Below are positions 6,461 through 7,102 of a stretch of 7,102 bases of DNA, piece by piece. The notes beneath the pieces were generated by a model that was given only the letters and a program-made list of their open reading frames with translations, searched no databases and was not told the DNA's origin. Made by a program: the position numbers and the translations under genes. How positions within the stretch are numbered: the stretch's first letter is position 1; every line of letters starts with the position of its first letter. This DNA comes from Gammaproteobacteria bacterium (lineage in GTDB: Bacteria > Pseudomonadota > Gammaproteobacteria > Steroidobacterales > Steroidobacteraceae): assembly GCA_030043215.1 (NCBI GenBank), contig JASHYG010000074.1, positions 1 through 7,102 on the forward strand, in the 5' to 3' direction.

Positions 6461-7102
6461 TCAGTTACCCGCAAGCGCGATGACCTGTACGCCGCGCGGC
6501 TGACGCGACACGGCGCTGCGGAAGTCGCGCGGCTTGACGATGAGAACGTCGCAGTGCAGGTGATCGAGGACATGCTCGGCCGTGTTGCCGGCGGTCAACC
6601 GGCTAAGACCCGACCGCGATACGGTGCCGAGCGCCACAATGCTGCTGTGGAGGTTGCCTGCCACTTTTTCGATGGCTTCGTTCGCGCGCCCAGGCACGAC
6701 GTGCCGGCGGCTTTTTGGAACGCCGCTCCAGCGCAGTAACTCCTCGAGCCCCGCCGCGGCATTCCAGGCCTCATTCGCCGCCCGCACCGCGTACGGCCCA
6801 TTCCTGCGGCCCCGCTCCCCCTTGCGGGTCCGCGGGAATGCCACCGTCGGCTCGTACGCATGGAGTGCATGCAAGGTGCCGTGAAGCCCATCGGCGAGCG
6901 CCGACGCGTACCGCAGGATCTCCTGGTCGAGACTCGCGGGCTTCCCGCACGAGCGCGCCGGATCGAATGCCGCAAGAATCTTCGGTCGATGGTACCGCCG
7001 CCGGCTCTTGATCAGCAGCACGGGAGTGGTGCACTTGCGGAGGAGCTCCCAATCGGCATAGCGCATGAGCCAGGGCGCACGGTGGGCGGTCGGATGCGAA
7101 TC
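6461..7102 (-). CDS. Second UspE-like universal stress protein, N-terminus beyond window edge
   Basis: The frame is open to the right edge of the window and gives 213 residues. The Met encoded at 7066 is internal, because DSHPTAHRAPWL before it aligns with DAHPRSHRAAWL (residues 115-126) of the plus-strand Usp in this window. About 115 N-terminal residues, most of the first Usp domain, are therefore missing. The rest aligns throughout: DWELLR, PVLLIKS, the shared LDQEILR, then G-TVSRSGLSRLTAG-NTAEHVLDHLHCDVLIVKP, which carries the UspE-like glycine loop and is closer to E. coli UspE (TVGRTG, NTAE, VIDHL) than the neighbour is. The role is inferred as stress survival. It lies upstream of the phosphotransferase on the same strand with a 273-base gap, so the two may share a transcript or be separately promoted. 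Confidence 0.88.
   Translation of the reverse strand, partial: DSHPTAHRAPWLMRYADWELLRKCTTPVLLIKSRRRYHRPKILAAFDPARSCGKPASLDQEILRYASALADGLHGTLHALHAYEPTVAFPRTRKGERGRRNGPYAVRAANEAWNAAAGLEELLRWSGVPKSRRHVVPGRANEAIEKVAGNLHSSIVALGTVSRSGLSRLTAGNTAEHVLDHLHCDVLIVKPRDFRSAVSRQPRGVQVIALAGN

Overview
The window is GC-rich (roughly two-thirds G+C by eye) and densely coding. It reads as a chromosomal segment of a proteobacterium, probably beta- or gammaproteobacterial. That placement is an inference from protein style and gene content; there is no rRNA, tRNA or other marker to fix it. No insertion sequence, CRISPR array, tRNA or rRNA gene was seen.

Left part (1-1913, plus strand): the 3' end of an F-type ATP synthase operon of the 'alternate' or N-ATPase type. 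A 5'-truncated alpha subunit overlaps the gamma subunit by 10 bases, and no beta or epsilon gene follows. Ordinary F1 operons continue gamma-beta-epsilon, whereas N-ATPase operons end alpha-gamma. The protein motifs also fit that family.

Middle (1982-4600, plus strand): a soluble hybrid sensor kinase (PAS, HisKA, HATPase_c, receiver), then a tandem-domain universal stress protein of the UspE type.

Right part (4583-7102, minus strand): a second UspE-like protein that runs off the window edge. About 270 bases downstream comes a two-domain phosphotransferase (an APH-like COG2187 domain fused to a P-loop COG0645 kinase domain). A 17-codon open reading frame with a good ribosome binding site ends in a GTGA overlap with the GTG start of this kinase, so translational coupling is likely. 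The kinase gene converges on the first universal stress gene with an 18-base 3' overlap.

As a whole, the window joins an auxiliary ion-translocating ATPase, a PAS-type redox, gas or energy sensor, two paralogous stress proteins and a P-loop kinase. The Usp to COG2187/COG0645 pair recalls Rv2005c-Rv2004c of the Mycobacterium tuberculosis DosR (hypoxia/dormancy) regulon. A reasonable reading is a stress or low-energy survival cluster next to a secondary ATPase. Functional coupling among these genes is inferred from position only.
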